From: an uncultured bacterium
Lineage (GTDB): Bacteria > Chloroflexota > Anaerolineae > J036 > Brachytrichaceae
NCBI GenBank assembly: GCA_903921365.1
Contig: CAIXPS010000333.1
Coordinates: forward strand, 1 to 33,813
Direction: 5' to 3'
Length of the DNA: 33,813 nucleotides
Numbering within the stretch: position 1 is the stretch's first letter; every line of letters begins with the position of its first letter. Below, piece by piece: positions 7,441-16,879 of the stretch. The position numbers were made by a program, and so were the translations under genes. A model generated the notes under the pieces. That model did not search any database and was not told the DNA's origin. It saw nothing but the letters and a program-made list of their open reading frames with translations.

Positions 7441-8132
7441 GGGTTTATGACTCCAGCGCCCCATACAGTTTTGGGCAAGGGAAGTCCTCCATCTTTGTTA
7501 TGACCGAAAATAGAGGCTATACGCATGGGACCAAGTCCCTTTGTATTACGTTCTACCAAATGCTCAACTACAGCCCGATATAAGCCAACTTCCAGAGGCT
7601 CCAGACCAGTCTGCAGGATTGTTATGTAGAACTCACCGTTAAGCTGAGGTGTTTTTAGGAGACGCTGCATTTCATCGTAAGCGAGCCTATCAACGTCCCC
7701 TTGACGAAGTTGTCGTGTCTCTTTGTCTCGCAGCAAATAGAGATCGGCATATTGATCATAGGACACGTGGCGCAGGCTAAGTGTGCCTACTCGTAGATGC
7801 AGATTATCCTTCGGCTGCCACGCCCACCCATTTTTAGGTTGCCATAAGGCATGTACTGGAAACTTCATACCTCGTGAACCATCACTGTATTCGATGCGTA
7901 AATCACCTTTATCGCCTGGCGCAAACACTAATCTATGTAGCGCAATGGTTGTTTCCACATGAGGAGGGACACTCAGGTTCACAGGTGTGTCTGTTCGTAT
8001 ATGCTCTTCCATCTCTAGTACGAGACGATTTACCCTATCGATGAGATGACTGCGCTCAATGTGTAAAGATGGAAGATTGGTGGATAAGTGTTCTGATGAC
8101 GGTGCTTCATCCACCTGTTGTTGCTTACTCAT
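7437..8132 (-). CDS. hypothetical protein, 231 aa
   Basis: This soluble protein of unknown family lies directly downstream of the DEAH helicase gene, whose stop it overlaps (ATGAGTAA, 8 bp). It has an N-terminal helix (SHLIDRVNRLVLEMEEHI), a beta-rich centre (LRIEYSDGSRGMKFPVHALW; LHLRVGTLSLRHVSYDQY) and a helical part near the C-terminus (LEVGLYRAVVEHLVERNTKG). There are no cysteines and no catalytic motif. The coupled start suggests production in fixed ratio with the helicase, so a helicase cofactor is a reasonable guess. Confidence 0.65.
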   Translation of the reverse strand: MSKQQQVDEAPSSEHLSTNLPSLHIERSHLIDRVNRLVLEMEEHIRTDTPVNLSVPPHVETTIALHRLVFAPGDKGDLRIEYSDGSRGMKFPVHALWQPKNGWAWQPKDNLHLRVGTLSLRHVSYDQYADLYLLRDKETRQLRQGDVDRLAYDEMQRLLKTPQLNGEFYITILQTGLEPLEVGLYRAVVEHLVERNTKGLGPMRIASIFGHNKDGGLPLPKTVWGAGVINP

Positions 8133-11100
8133 CTTCGGTACCTTTAATCCACTTGCCCTTAATTTCTCTGGTGACAGGATCGTTGCCTGCGATATGGACC
8201 TTTATTTTGTCTCCAATTGCAAACGATGGTCGCTCAATATCTCCACCCAGATTCACTTTGAATCTGTCGTTATAGAGGCAACTGACATAGAAATGCTCGG
8301 GGATTGCAGGATTCAGCCGTATGCTGATGACACGAACTTCCGCTGTCACTGGTAAAGTGTCAGGTATTGGTTTAACGCGAAGAAGACTACAGTCAATTCG
8401 GGCTTTTTTATCATTCGCGTTGGTCACAATGACTGTGACCTCCTGCCCGGGTTTGTAATCACGTGCTGACTTTAGTAGTTTATTTGTCCCCACTTCGAGT
8501 TCATCAGAGTACACAAAGCCTCGTAACCCATCACCCAAATCAAGTAGCAATCCGCCACTATCCAACGGTCGTTCTATCGGTACATCAACCAGCAACTTCC
8601 CTAGTGGTCTGTTCCCATAACGTTCCTTGAATCGATCAAATAAAACTGGTATGCGGATATCCATCTCAATACCCAAATCGAGTTCGGGTGGCAATTGCTC
8701 TTGGTTCTCAATACGTTCTTCAATTTTCCTGATGCTTATCTTGCGTTCTAAACAGCGAATACGGGCGCGGATTGTGTCATTCACCTTTAGATTAATATCA
8801 GCCGGCCACATGGCACGGCGAGCAAAGCCGATGTATGGTGCCCCAGTGCCTTGTAGTGCCAGATATGCGCCAGTCGAGTCTATGCGTACAACTTTGACAA
8901 TAGTGACACAGCCGTTACTATCAGATGGTATTTGAGCATACTCCTTAAGCAGGTGACTCAATCGTGATAATTCGACCTTTTCCTTAACTATGTCTATTTC
9001 TATGATTTCAACATTGAATTCATCCCCAGGCGCAAAGCGCAACGCGAAATTGGGTTGAAAATGCGTGTGGCCGCAAAAGTCACCGGCCGACATTGGGATA
9101 TCCAAATCCGTGTATTTATCACGCACGATGAATAAAGGCCGCCGCCCAAGTGGATCTTCTAGTACCTGACGCATTACAACACTAATGGTCTGGTTTTTAT
9201 GATGACTTTTAACAAAGGCTGAGAAGGCTTCGCTTTGTGAACGACGCATCGTCAGGTGAACCAATGATTCGTCACTCGTAGTGTCTATCCCATAGTCAAT
9301 TACTCGTGCGGTAATCTCCTGGGTTATTTCCGGTGGGAGAGCATCGCTAGTTAATAGTTCATCATTGGCTAACCATCCGGTTAGTGTTAGCTCCTTGTTA
9401 GCAAGGCTCCCCAAAACCTTGTTGCTCGATGGTAGTACGGTGATCGCGACTGTACCGCCTACGCCTTGTGTCCAGGTTAATAGCTTACCTTTGACCACAG
9501 TAGAAAGTGGTGCTAACCAAGGCAGAAAAAGACGGATCAGCTTGCGCTCGTATTCACCAGATTCTTTGCTCCACGACAGCGAGGCATAGAATAGTGCACG
9601 CTGTATCTTATCGCCTTGTACAATGTGATTAAGCCATTCGGGTTTAAGCTCAACAATGTTGACAGCAAGGCTTTTTGCGTGTGCAGGGCGCAGGAAATTG
9701 GCTCTGCGTTGACATGCAACAAATAGGTTGAGATTAGGCTGACGGCTACACACCGATATAGGCGCAATCTCGACGAGTGAGTCTTCTTTCACATCATTCG
9801 GAGGAATACCATAACGGTGAAACACTCCGGTTTTTTGAGACACTGTCGGTGTGGCACTGGCTACAGGATCAAATTCAAAATCATCTTCGTATTCCTGATA
9901 AGTGTCTCCTCCTTCCGTCCAGGAATCCCAATTAACAAAACCGAGATTTTGTAGTCTGTCACTGGCACGCTCAAGTGGCACATAGATATTGTCCTTTAGG
10001 GAGTATGCAATGAGTACTCGCAGCACGTCGATTTTCTCAATAAGTATTGGTCGGCTTTCCGACTTGCGCCAGTCCATAACCGAGCCAATCAGTTTTTTGC
10101 GCTCCTCCTCGATGTCTTCGCGTAGTCGCTTGAAATCTATGCCGGTCTGCGTACACCATTCTTCCCGTTTACCGACATTATTTGGCAATGACTCCCACAA
10201 CATCCATATCTTGAGATAGATATCTAGATCGTCACGGCAACCATAGACTAAAGCACGATGATGTTGACGAACGACATATTCTTCGTATGTATCCCACTCA
10301 GTATCTGACTTCAGAATGGACTGCAGGCCATGTTCCAGCCTGAGAAATGGCAAAAGTGTCGCAACTTCAATTCCAAGTGCATAACGATCGCCCTCAGAGA
10401 AAACCGATCCTATGTCCATATCCACGCTTACGCCGCGCAATTCCAGCCCAAAAGGAGTCAGATCAATATTGCCATCACGTGTGTCAATTGCCCCTTTTTG
10501 CTCAAGCGATTCAATCGCCCGGTCCAACTCAAACCTAAAACGTTTTCGATCATCATCACGAGCCAATGGCATCCATGAAAAGTGCCGAATATCGCGCACA
10601 CCGGCAGATAGTGCTGTGAGAATGACAGATTCCAGAGATGATCGTGCGATTTCTGGAGAGGTATGCGGAGGGAATGCTTCCGAGAATTGCTGGAGGGTAT
10701 ATAGCTTATATACTTCGCCAGGCGCCAATCGTCCCGCTCGCCCCCAACGTTGCTTACAGCCGGATTGGCTATGGCGTACTGTAACAAGGTCAGTCACTTC
10801 AGTCTTCGGGTTCCAGTAAGATTCCTTGATGTAACCGCTATCTATAACGTATCCTACACCTTCTACAGTCAAAGAGGTCTCCGCAACATTGGTTGAGACG
10901 ACTACACGGCGCTTTTTGCGGTCTTCAGGATCCTTTGGGTCAAGTGCCCTATCTTGTTCATCTAGTGGCCGACTGGCATACAGGGGTAAAGCCAGTATAT
11001 TGGGTAAGTTGCGGGCAATAATTGCAGAAACAGTGCGATCGATCTCGCGTGTGCCCGGCATAAACACCACAATGTGTTCAAATATCATGTCTGTCTCGGG

Positions 11101-12186
11101 ACTGCGCGGTTTCAGTCCAGTTTTTTTCCAGAGATACTCGACTAGGTCCGCAACCGCTTCAGGTAAATCTTCCCGATCTGGCAATGTTCCACTGTTGACA
11201 TGTCGCCACCAACCGGGGTCTGTTTCAGTTTTTATCTCCCCTGAAGGCATCTGCTCACGCCATTCATCGTTATCCCAGTAGTGTTCTTGATAGCCGTAGA
11301 ACTTGCCCTCTGACAGTATAAGGGGAACCTTTCGTTTTTTTTCGCCACCAAAGAAAGTAACAAAGGTGCTGTGATCGATTGTGGCGCTGGCAATAATGAC
11401 TCGTAGGTGTGGATACAAATAGAGTTGTTCTCGTAGCAGTCCAAGGATGAGATCGATATTAACACTTCGTTCGTGCGCTTCATCGATCATGATGACACTG
11501 TAATTGGCAATCTGTCCTGATACTATATCGTTGAGCAATTTGCCATCGGTCATGAACAGGAGGCGTGTTCGTCGATCATATTCAGTGGCCTTGGAATGCG
11601 TGTATCCGATCTCACATCCCGGGCCAAAATTGGAGTTGTTAAGGCGTGCAACATATCTTGGTATTTGAATCGTCGCCTGTATTCTTGGTTGCGTGACAAC
11701 AATTGGGCCTCGACGTGACCACTTTGAGCGCAAGAGCATGTGGGGAACATGAGTTGATTTGCCTGATCCCGTTGGCCCAACCAAAATGATCACTTGATGC
11801 TTCTCGAGTTCTTCCAAAATCTCAGCATCTTTCTGCCCAATCGGAAAAGTGCGAGTCTCGGGCTTCTCACTAACACTGTCAATAAATGGGCGCAGGTCGC
11901 GATCAAACTGTCCGACACCACCGGGTCCAGGGGACAACTTTATGCCTTTGGCCTGGGCCTCTTCTATCTGTCGCACCAGTTCTGTCCCGTATTCCGATTC
12001 CGTGATATCTAAATGATGCACCGCAATACGTGAGTAAGATTCCGCATGCATTTTCTGGTGCACAGGGCAGTACTCTGGCTCTGAAAAGCCGACCATACGA
12101 TCGCCATCCATGGACGCTGTCGAAGCTTTAAGCCAGTTATTGCAGTCAAACTGTTTGCACTTACGCCTTTTCTCATGGACATCCAT
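8125..12186 (-). CDS. DEAH-box (HrpA/DHX-like) helicase with N-terminal zinc motif and C-terminal S1/OB domains
   Basis: This 1353-residue protein is predicted to unwind RNA or DNA using ATP. A probable zinc motif comes first (C10, C15, C40, H43). The DEAH core follows: Walker A GPTGSGKS (137-144), TQPR (165-168), DEAH (235-238), SAT (267-269) and motif VI QRWGRAGR (about 481-488). After that comes an HA2-like helical region. The C-terminal third contains beta-rich segments with S1/OB character (AYLALQGTGAPYIGFARRA near 1118; LLLDLGDGLRGFVYSDEL near 1222) and a last OB-like unit. E. coli HrpA is about 1300 residues but lacks this N-terminal finger. GGAG lies 9 nt before ATG 12186. It sits in one operon with a SNF2 helicase, zinc-finger proteins and an Rhs toxin, unlike a housekeeping hrpA. 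Confidence 0.92.
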   Translation of the reverse strand: MDVHEKRRKCKQFDCNNWLKASTASMDGDRMVGFSEPEYCPVHQKMHAESYSRIAVHHLDITESEYGTELVRQIEEAQAKGIKLSPGPGGVGQFDRDLRPFIDSVSEKPETRTFPIGQKDAEILEELEKHQVIILVGPTGSGKSTHVPHMLLRSKWSRRGPIVVTQPRIQATIQIPRYVARLNNSNFGPGCEIGYTHSKATEYDRRTRLLFMTDGKLLNDIVSGQIANYSVIMIDEAHERSVNIDLILGLLREQLYLYPHLRVIIASATIDHSTFVTFFGGEKKRKVPLILSEGKFYGYQEHYWDNDEWREQMPSGEIKTETDPGWWRHVNSGTLPDREDLPEAVADLVEYLWKKTGLKPRSPETDMIFEHIVVFMPGTREIDRTVSAIIARNLPNILALPLYASRPLDEQDRALDPKDPEDRKKRRVVVSTNVAETSLTVEGVGYVIDSGYIKESYWNPKTEVTDLVTVRHSQSGCKQRWGRAGRLAPGEVYKLYTLQQFSEAFPPHTSPEIARSSLESVILTALSAGVRDIRHFSWMPLARDDDRKRFRFELDRAIESLEQKGAIDTRDGNIDLTPFGLELRGVSVDMDIGSVFSEGDRYALGIEVATLLPFLRLEHGLQSILKSDTEWDTYEEYVVRQHHRALVYGCRDDLDIYLKIWMLWESLPNNVGKREEWCTQTGIDFKRLREDIEEERKKLIGSVMDWRKSESRPILIEKIDVLRVLIAYSLKDNIYVPLERASDRLQNLGFVNWDSWTEGGDTYQEYEDDFEFDPVASATPTVSQKTGVFHRYGIPPNDVKEDSLVEIAPISVCSRQPNLNLFVACQRRANFLRPAHAKSLAVNIVELKPEWLNHIVQGDKIQRALFYASLSWSKESGEYERKLIRLFLPWLAPLSTVVKGKLLTWTQGVGGTVAITVLPSSNKVLGSLANKELTLTGWLANDELLTSDALPPEITQEITARVIDYGIDTTSDESLVHLTMRRSQSEAFSAFVKSHHKNQTISVVMRQVLEDPLGRRPLFIVRDKYTDLDIPMSAGDFCGHTHFQPNFALRFAPGDEFNVEIIEIDIVKEKVELSRLSHLLKEYAQIPSDSNGCVTIVKVVRIDSTGAYLALQGTGAPYIGFARRAMWPADINLKVNDTIRARIRCLERKISIRKIEERIENQEQLPPELDLGIEMDIRIPVLFDRFKERYGNRPLGKLLVDVPIERPLDSGGLLLDLGDGLRGFVYSDELEVGTNKLLKSARDYKPGQEVTVIVTNANDKKARIDCSLLRVKPIPDTLPVTAEVRVISIRLNPAIPEHFYVSCLYNDRFKVNLGGDIERPSFAIGDKIKVHIAGNDPVTREIKGKWIKGTEDE

Positions 12187-12200
12187 TGTTGATGCTCCAG

Positions 12201-12530
12201 TTAATTCTTTGGTGATTCAATCAGGGATAACCACGCTGTAAGAATCTCTCGCAATTCATCGAGTGAAAGTTCAGTTGTTATGGGGGGGGTGGCGAACTCA
12301 GACTCAACACGTGCTTTATCAGAAGCTAAAATGAGAGTAAAAGCATTACCCGTACCTTGCCAATATGGTATGTTGCCTGCCTTTACCAAGTCTATTAATC
12401 GAATTAATTCATTAATCCATTGGGGGTTGCTCTGTACATCGCCCTCAAGATACCAACTGATGGCTTTATTGTCAGGGGTGGTTTTAGCTCTAGGATAGCC
12501 ATCACTATCTTGATAAAGTTCTATTTCCAT
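12201..12530 (-). CDS. probable immunity protein to the Rhs-EndoU toxin
   Basis: This 109-residue, acidic, cytosolic protein is encoded 28 bp downstream of the Rhs toxin gene, the standard position of a cognate immunity gene. It contains MEIELYQDSDGYPRA, the segment AISWYLEGDVQ, a WINELIRLIDLV helix, a GTGNAFTLIL strand and a C-terminal helix LSLDELREILTAWLSLI. The overall pattern (short strand, D..G motif, W.., GN..TL, C-terminal helix) reminds me of the YacL/UPF0231 type of small proteins. That is recollection, not a search result. Its role would be to bind and block the EndoU domain inside the producer and its sisters. The DEAH helicase gene follows after 14 bp. Confidence 0.72.
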   Translation of the reverse strand: MEIELYQDSDGYPRAKTTPDNKAISWYLEGDVQSNPQWINELIRLIDLVKAGNIPYWQGTGNAFTLILASDKARVESEFATPPITTELSLDELREILTAWLSLIESPKN

Positions 12531-12558
12531 ATGCCATCTATTCTCTCTATCTGTGGTT

Positions 12559-15500
12559 TCATTTCATTACTGGGTACACAGTTGTCATGATATTCGTCTC
12601 AGGGTTAACATAACCCATAATTACAACCCCTGAGTTCGAGAGGCCTCTAAATACGTCATCATCTCCTGTCGACCGGTTTTGGTAAGCACTCCGAATTTCA
12701 TCCACAACCTGTTGACGAGACCAATGATCTGGGAAGAAAGTAGACCTGCCTTTGTTAGTATCTTTATCCTGCCACACATCAGTTTTAGTATCGCGAACTT
12801 GTATTTTCGCCTCATATACTCCATTGTTGTCGCGTTCTTGTGTGATTTCCATAGCGCGAGCGAAAAGAGTCGAACCGTATGTCTGGTGATGAAATCCCAT
12901 TCCCATTCCACGACTATTGATTTGACCATGGAAGAGATGCTCAAGGTCTATTTTAGGATTGTCGCGTGATATATTGCCTTGACCATTTTTACTTGACTTT
13001 AGGCCCAGTAAATCTATGTAAGTTAACGGATTATTTCTTGCAAAGTGGTATACATTCGGCCCATCATCCACCCCCACCGGGTCAGCCTGGATAAACCGCC
13101 CAAGGTTTGGATCATATTGACGGGCTCGGTTGTAATATAGGTTGCTTTCCGGATCCCAACGTTTACCGCTAAAGCCAAAGGCAGATAAAACACCTTCTGA
13201 GAGCGATTGTCCAAAGGGATCATACTCCATTAGTGTGCTATCACCTACTCGAACGACTGAGCCATAAGTGTCAGTCCAAACTGGTTCCACGTTTTTATCT
13301 GGACTTGCCTGCCCTACCAACTCATCAGGTCCAAATCCCCAGAACCATCGATGGTTTCCGATAGTGGACTCGCTAATCACCAACTCCAGACCATCATAGA
13401 TGTCACATTCATCGCCTTGTGGACGAGTGATAATCGCCCGCTCGCCAGTGCCGGCATATGTGTACGTGGCTAGGGGATTAGCAGAATCATCGCTTCTGAC
13501 TTGGCGCAAACGTTCACCTGCATCGAAGTCGAAACACAACGCTCCAAAGCGTACAAGGTTGCCGCATCGATCGTGCTCATATTGTTCTACTGTGCCGTCA
13601 GTGTATTGAGACTTAACCGGACGGTTGGCCGCATCGTATTGGCAGGTTCGATATTTCGCGCCGTCGCGTACCTCTACCAGTCTATTGCCTAGGGCGTCGT
13701 ATTCATAGCGACGGAAATCACTGCTGCCTGCAAGTCCAGTTCGTCCGACTCGCTCTAGTCTGTCTAGCGAGTCGTAGGTGTAGTTATAGTTCTTCGTCTC
13801 AGCCAAGTAATGACGGACTTCAGAAGCTGGCCGACGACTGTCATCGTAGGTTAACTCCTGCGCATATATTGTGTGGCCCTGAGGGTTCTGACTTTTTAGT
13901 TCGCTTACCATCCCGTCTGACGTGTAGCGATAGTGTGTGCGACTGCCATCATGCCAACATCTCTCTGTCACCCGGCCTTGCGTATCGGTTCTTATAGTCA
14001 ACCTGCTGCCAGAAAGCTCCACGCGCGAAATGAAAGATGTATTGGGAATGTAGTCATACTTCATCCACCACTCATCGTCAACACGTTTATCAACAAGACG
14101 TCCACTAGTGTCAAAAGCATAAACGACTGAGCGCGTCTGTTTTGATAAAGTCTGATCATGCCGAGTGACTCGTCCAGCAGCATCATGTTCCCAGTGATAG
14201 TGGATCTCGCCTTCAATTGCTGACTTAAGGTGACCGGCAAAGTCATATGAGAAGTTGGCGTCAACTGATCCATCAGGGGAACTCCGCTTGATCAGATGAT
14301 CGCGACTATCGTAGCGCATGTCAACCGTTCTATACTCAGCATCAGTCTTACGGATAAGATTACCTTGGCTATCGTATTGTTCTTGACATAAGTTACCGAG
14401 TGCGTCACGTGTTTCAATCTTGTGTAGACGGTCGACATAGCGGTATGTGAATTGCGTATTCAACAAAGACGCTGTACCTGCGCGCACTTCTAGTAACCGG
14501 CCAAGTCCATCACGGTTGTAGACTTCAACTGATGTCGGTTTTGGACCGCGTTCACGTCGTTTGAGTAATCCCCTGCTATCACGATCAATCCTCTCATATG
14601 CCCCATCCGGGTAATGGACTTCTATCCATTGTGAGAGATCCCCATATCTGTAAGTCGTACCCAAACTCACGCCATCAATAATTTTGGTGGAGCGAACAAG
14701 TTGACCAACAGGGTCATATGCCCATGTTAGTGCTAAACCATCACTGTTTGTCTGCTGAATAATACGTTTGCCTGCGTCGTATTTGTTACAAACCCCATAA
14801 CCACTACTCGTAGTGCGCTCTATTTCCAATCCATCTCGATCATATTTGTAAGTGGTACTAAATCCGGTGGGTTCTGTTACGCTCGTGCATAACCTGCAAG
14901 GATCCCATTTATATTGAGTTGTGGCTCCCGCTGGATCAATATGGCGCACGATATTTCCGGTTGCGTCATAGTACCAACACTGACGCATGAGCCTAAGATT
15001 CATCGGCACATTGGATAATAACCTTGGTTCTGCCTTTTCAACTAGAAACGATTCTGATGTTCGTCCTGCCAAGTCCAGCTTGACACAGGCTGCTGTTCCA
15101 TCAGGACCAATCTCCCATATCGGTCGCCCTAATCGATCATACCCATATCTTGTAACGAGCACTTCCGCTACACTATCAGGACTCCTTCGCCTAAATACAC
15201 GCCGGACTATCAACCTGCCGAGATGGTCCCACTCATAGTTTTCCTCAGTAGGAAAGCAATTCGACGAATCGCCGTCATCAATCCAGGTTCGCCGAGTAAG
15301 TGGATATTGCCCAAGGTCGTCAAAGGTCTGTTCGACAACTGAACGTACTTCAGATCCTTCTGGTGTGGTTTGGGGCGATTCAATAAGTCGTACGATGTTG
15401 CCCCAGGCATCGTATTCCCAGGTACGTATTAAGTGGTCATGGTTACCCGCACTGGCGACCGGGTTGCGCTCCATTCGCAACGGCAAACCACTGCGTTCAT

Positions 15501-16860
15501 CAAATTGAAAGCGAATTTCTTCTCCATTTGGAAGAGTAATATGTCCCGGCTGACCAAAATCAGAATAGGCTTCGAACCGAGTTACATCACCTATTGCATT
15601 CCGGACAAGTGGCCGATTTCCGTTGCTGTCATAACCTAGTTCAATTAGCTCCGGCTGGATATCCAAGTAATCAGATCGATTTCCAGTTGGCCTATGCCCA
15701 TATTCCTGCTGTCGATCAAACCAACTGGAATCCTTTAATCTGACATATTCAGTTCGATTTCCAAGTGGATCGATCTCAGCCAATAGGTTGCGTTGGGAAT
15801 CAAAAATGTATTCATAGGTTCCACCTTCCGGATGTCGTACCTTTGTGGTATTTCCAGCTTTATCATAAGCGTATAAAGTCGTCCAACCTGCCGGATCAGT
15901 TACTTCTGTAATCCGGGTGAAACGGTTGTAGTTGAATAAAGAGCGATTACCAAGAGCATCTATCTGTGTTTGGACGCGACCATCAGACGTGTAGATATTA
16001 GTTGCTTCAGGGATCAACGTACGCGTGTCGTCATACCGATGGTGCTGAAAGACCTTGACCATGGCCCGAATCAATCGGGGTTCTATGCTTTCTTTTACTG
16101 CAATGGGGGCGTTCTGATCTTTCTGTATAGTCACATTCAGCGACTGGTGGACATACTGGTATTCACGCTCACGGTTTGTAGGATCGATCACACGCACCAA
16201 GTCATGGTCCGAATCATAAAAATATCGCCATTCGCGGCCAGTGTGATCATGCACCACTCGTATTAGTGGGCTCTCATCCATGTAATAGAAACTGAGTTCC
16301 CGTTGTCCGACACCTGTAACTTTATCTAGGCGTCCGAATTTCTCATATGTGAACGTGATTCGACTATCTGCTGATGGACCGGGACGAACGAGAGCAGAGA
16401 TTTTGCCATCACTTTGAAATTCTGCTGTAAGGCCATCAACCTGCCGCAAGGAATAACCTGTAGCAACGATTTCAAGTCGTAAACCGAGTGAGCCGGGCGG
16501 CGGGGAGAATTGACCAAGACTATCTGGTGTGAATATAATCCTCACACCGTGGTCATCAACGAAAGTACATTGGCCGGAGCCAGGTCCAGGCTCTATGTGC
16601 ATATTCAGTGAATGGGTCCAGCCACAACCAAACGGCCCTGGAGCTTCACATGCACTATGCAGGGAACTATCGTAGTAGCGAGTAAGTGATATAACTAATC
16701 GCTGTGTAGGGAAAGTCAAGTCCGTTTCAGTCAGTGTAAATGCGCCGGTGACAACATTGACTGGATCATCTGTCTTGTCCTGGTTGTTCTGTGAAGAAGG
16801 TGGATTAGCACCTTTACATGCACCCGCGTCCGCACCAGTTGACTCTTTTCCGCATGCCAT
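12559..16860 (-). CDS. Rhs-repeat polymorphic toxin with C-terminal EndoU-type RNase domain
   Basis: This 1433-residue protein starts with a low-complexity head (MACGKESTGADAGAC) and a DUF6531-like segment (PVNVVTGAFTLTETDLTF). Dozens of Rhs/YD repeats follow (GRLDKVTG, YEYDALGNRL, WEYDAWGNIV) and should form the encapsulating shell. The conserved core reads GKRWDPESNLYYNRARQYDP, then GRFIQADPVG, and ends NNPLTYIDLLGL near 1286. Beyond it a distinct 147-residue domain carries EHLFHGQIN (H1308, H1311), GFHH (H1324, H1325), VYEAKIQV, KGRSTFFPDHWS and a helix QQVVDEIRSAY. That order matches bacterial EndoU nucleases, RNA-cleaving toxins also found in CdiA C-termini. There is no signal peptide and no PAAR domain. 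GAGGA lies 9 nt before the ATG. It sits mid-operon, 19-28 bp from its neighbours. Confidence 0.93.
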   Translation of the reverse strand: MACGKESTGADAGACKGANPPSSQNNQDKTDDPVNVVTGAFTLTETDLTFPTQRLVISLTRYYDSSLHSACEAPGPFGCGWTHSLNMHIEPGPGSGQCTFVDDHGVRIIFTPDSLGQFSPPPGSLGLRLEIVATGYSLRQVDGLTAEFQSDGKISALVRPGPSADSRITFTYEKFGRLDKVTGVGQRELSFYYMDESPLIRVVHDHTGREWRYFYDSDHDLVRVIDPTNREREYQYVHQSLNVTIQKDQNAPIAVKESIEPRLIRAMVKVFQHHRYDDTRTLIPEATNIYTSDGRVQTQIDALGNRSLFNYNRFTRITEVTDPAGWTTLYAYDKAGNTTKVRHPEGGTYEYIFDSQRNLLAEIDPLGNRTEYVRLKDSSWFDRQQEYGHRPTGNRSDYLDIQPELIELGYDSNGNRPLVRNAIGDVTRFEAYSDFGQPGHITLPNGEEIRFQFDERSGLPLRMERNPVASAGNHDHLIRTWEYDAWGNIVRLIESPQTTPEGSEVRSVVEQTFDDLGQYPLTRRTWIDDGDSSNCFPTEENYEWDHLGRLIVRRVFRRRSPDSVAEVLVTRYGYDRLGRPIWEIGPDGTAACVKLDLAGRTSESFLVEKAEPRLLSNVPMNLRLMRQCWYYDATGNIVRHIDPAGATTQYKWDPCRLCTSVTEPTGFSTTYKYDRDGLEIERTTSSGYGVCNKYDAGKRIIQQTNSDGLALTWAYDPVGQLVRSTKIIDGVSLGTTYRYGDLSQWIEVHYPDGAYERIDRDSRGLLKRRERGPKPTSVEVYNRDGLGRLLEVRAGTASLLNTQFTYRYVDRLHKIETRDALGNLCQEQYDSQGNLIRKTDAEYRTVDMRYDSRDHLIKRSSPDGSVDANFSYDFAGHLKSAIEGEIHYHWEHDAAGRVTRHDQTLSKQTRSVVYAFDTSGRLVDKRVDDEWWMKYDYIPNTSFISRVELSGSRLTIRTDTQGRVTERCWHDGSRTHYRYTSDGMVSELKSQNPQGHTIYAQELTYDDSRRPASEVRHYLAETKNYNYTYDSLDRLERVGRTGLAGSSDFRRYEYDALGNRLVEVRDGAKYRTCQYDAANRPVKSQYTDGTVEQYEHDRCGNLVRFGALCFDFDAGERLRQVRSDDSANPLATYTYAGTGERAIITRPQGDECDIYDGLELVISESTIGNHRWFWGFGPDELVGQASPDKNVEPVWTDTYGSVVRVGDSTLMEYDPFGQSLSEGVLSAFGFSGKRWDPESNLYYNRARQYDPNLGRFIQADPVGVDDGPNVYHFARNNPLTYIDLLGLKSSKNGQGNISRDNPKIDLEHLFHGQINSRGMGMGFHHQTYGSTLFARAMEITQERDNNGVYEAKIQVRDTKTDVWQDKDTNKGRSTFFPDHWSRQQVVDEIRSAYQNRSTGDDDVFRGLSNSGVVIMGYVNPETNIMTTVYPVMK

Positions 16861-16879
16861 AGTGATGATTCCTCAAAGG

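Noticed and set aside
12559-16860. The many YD repeats as a DNA tandem repeat or CRISPR-like array
   Set aside because: Repetition is at the protein level (Rhs repeats) with diverged DNA; no exact direct repeats with spacers are visible.
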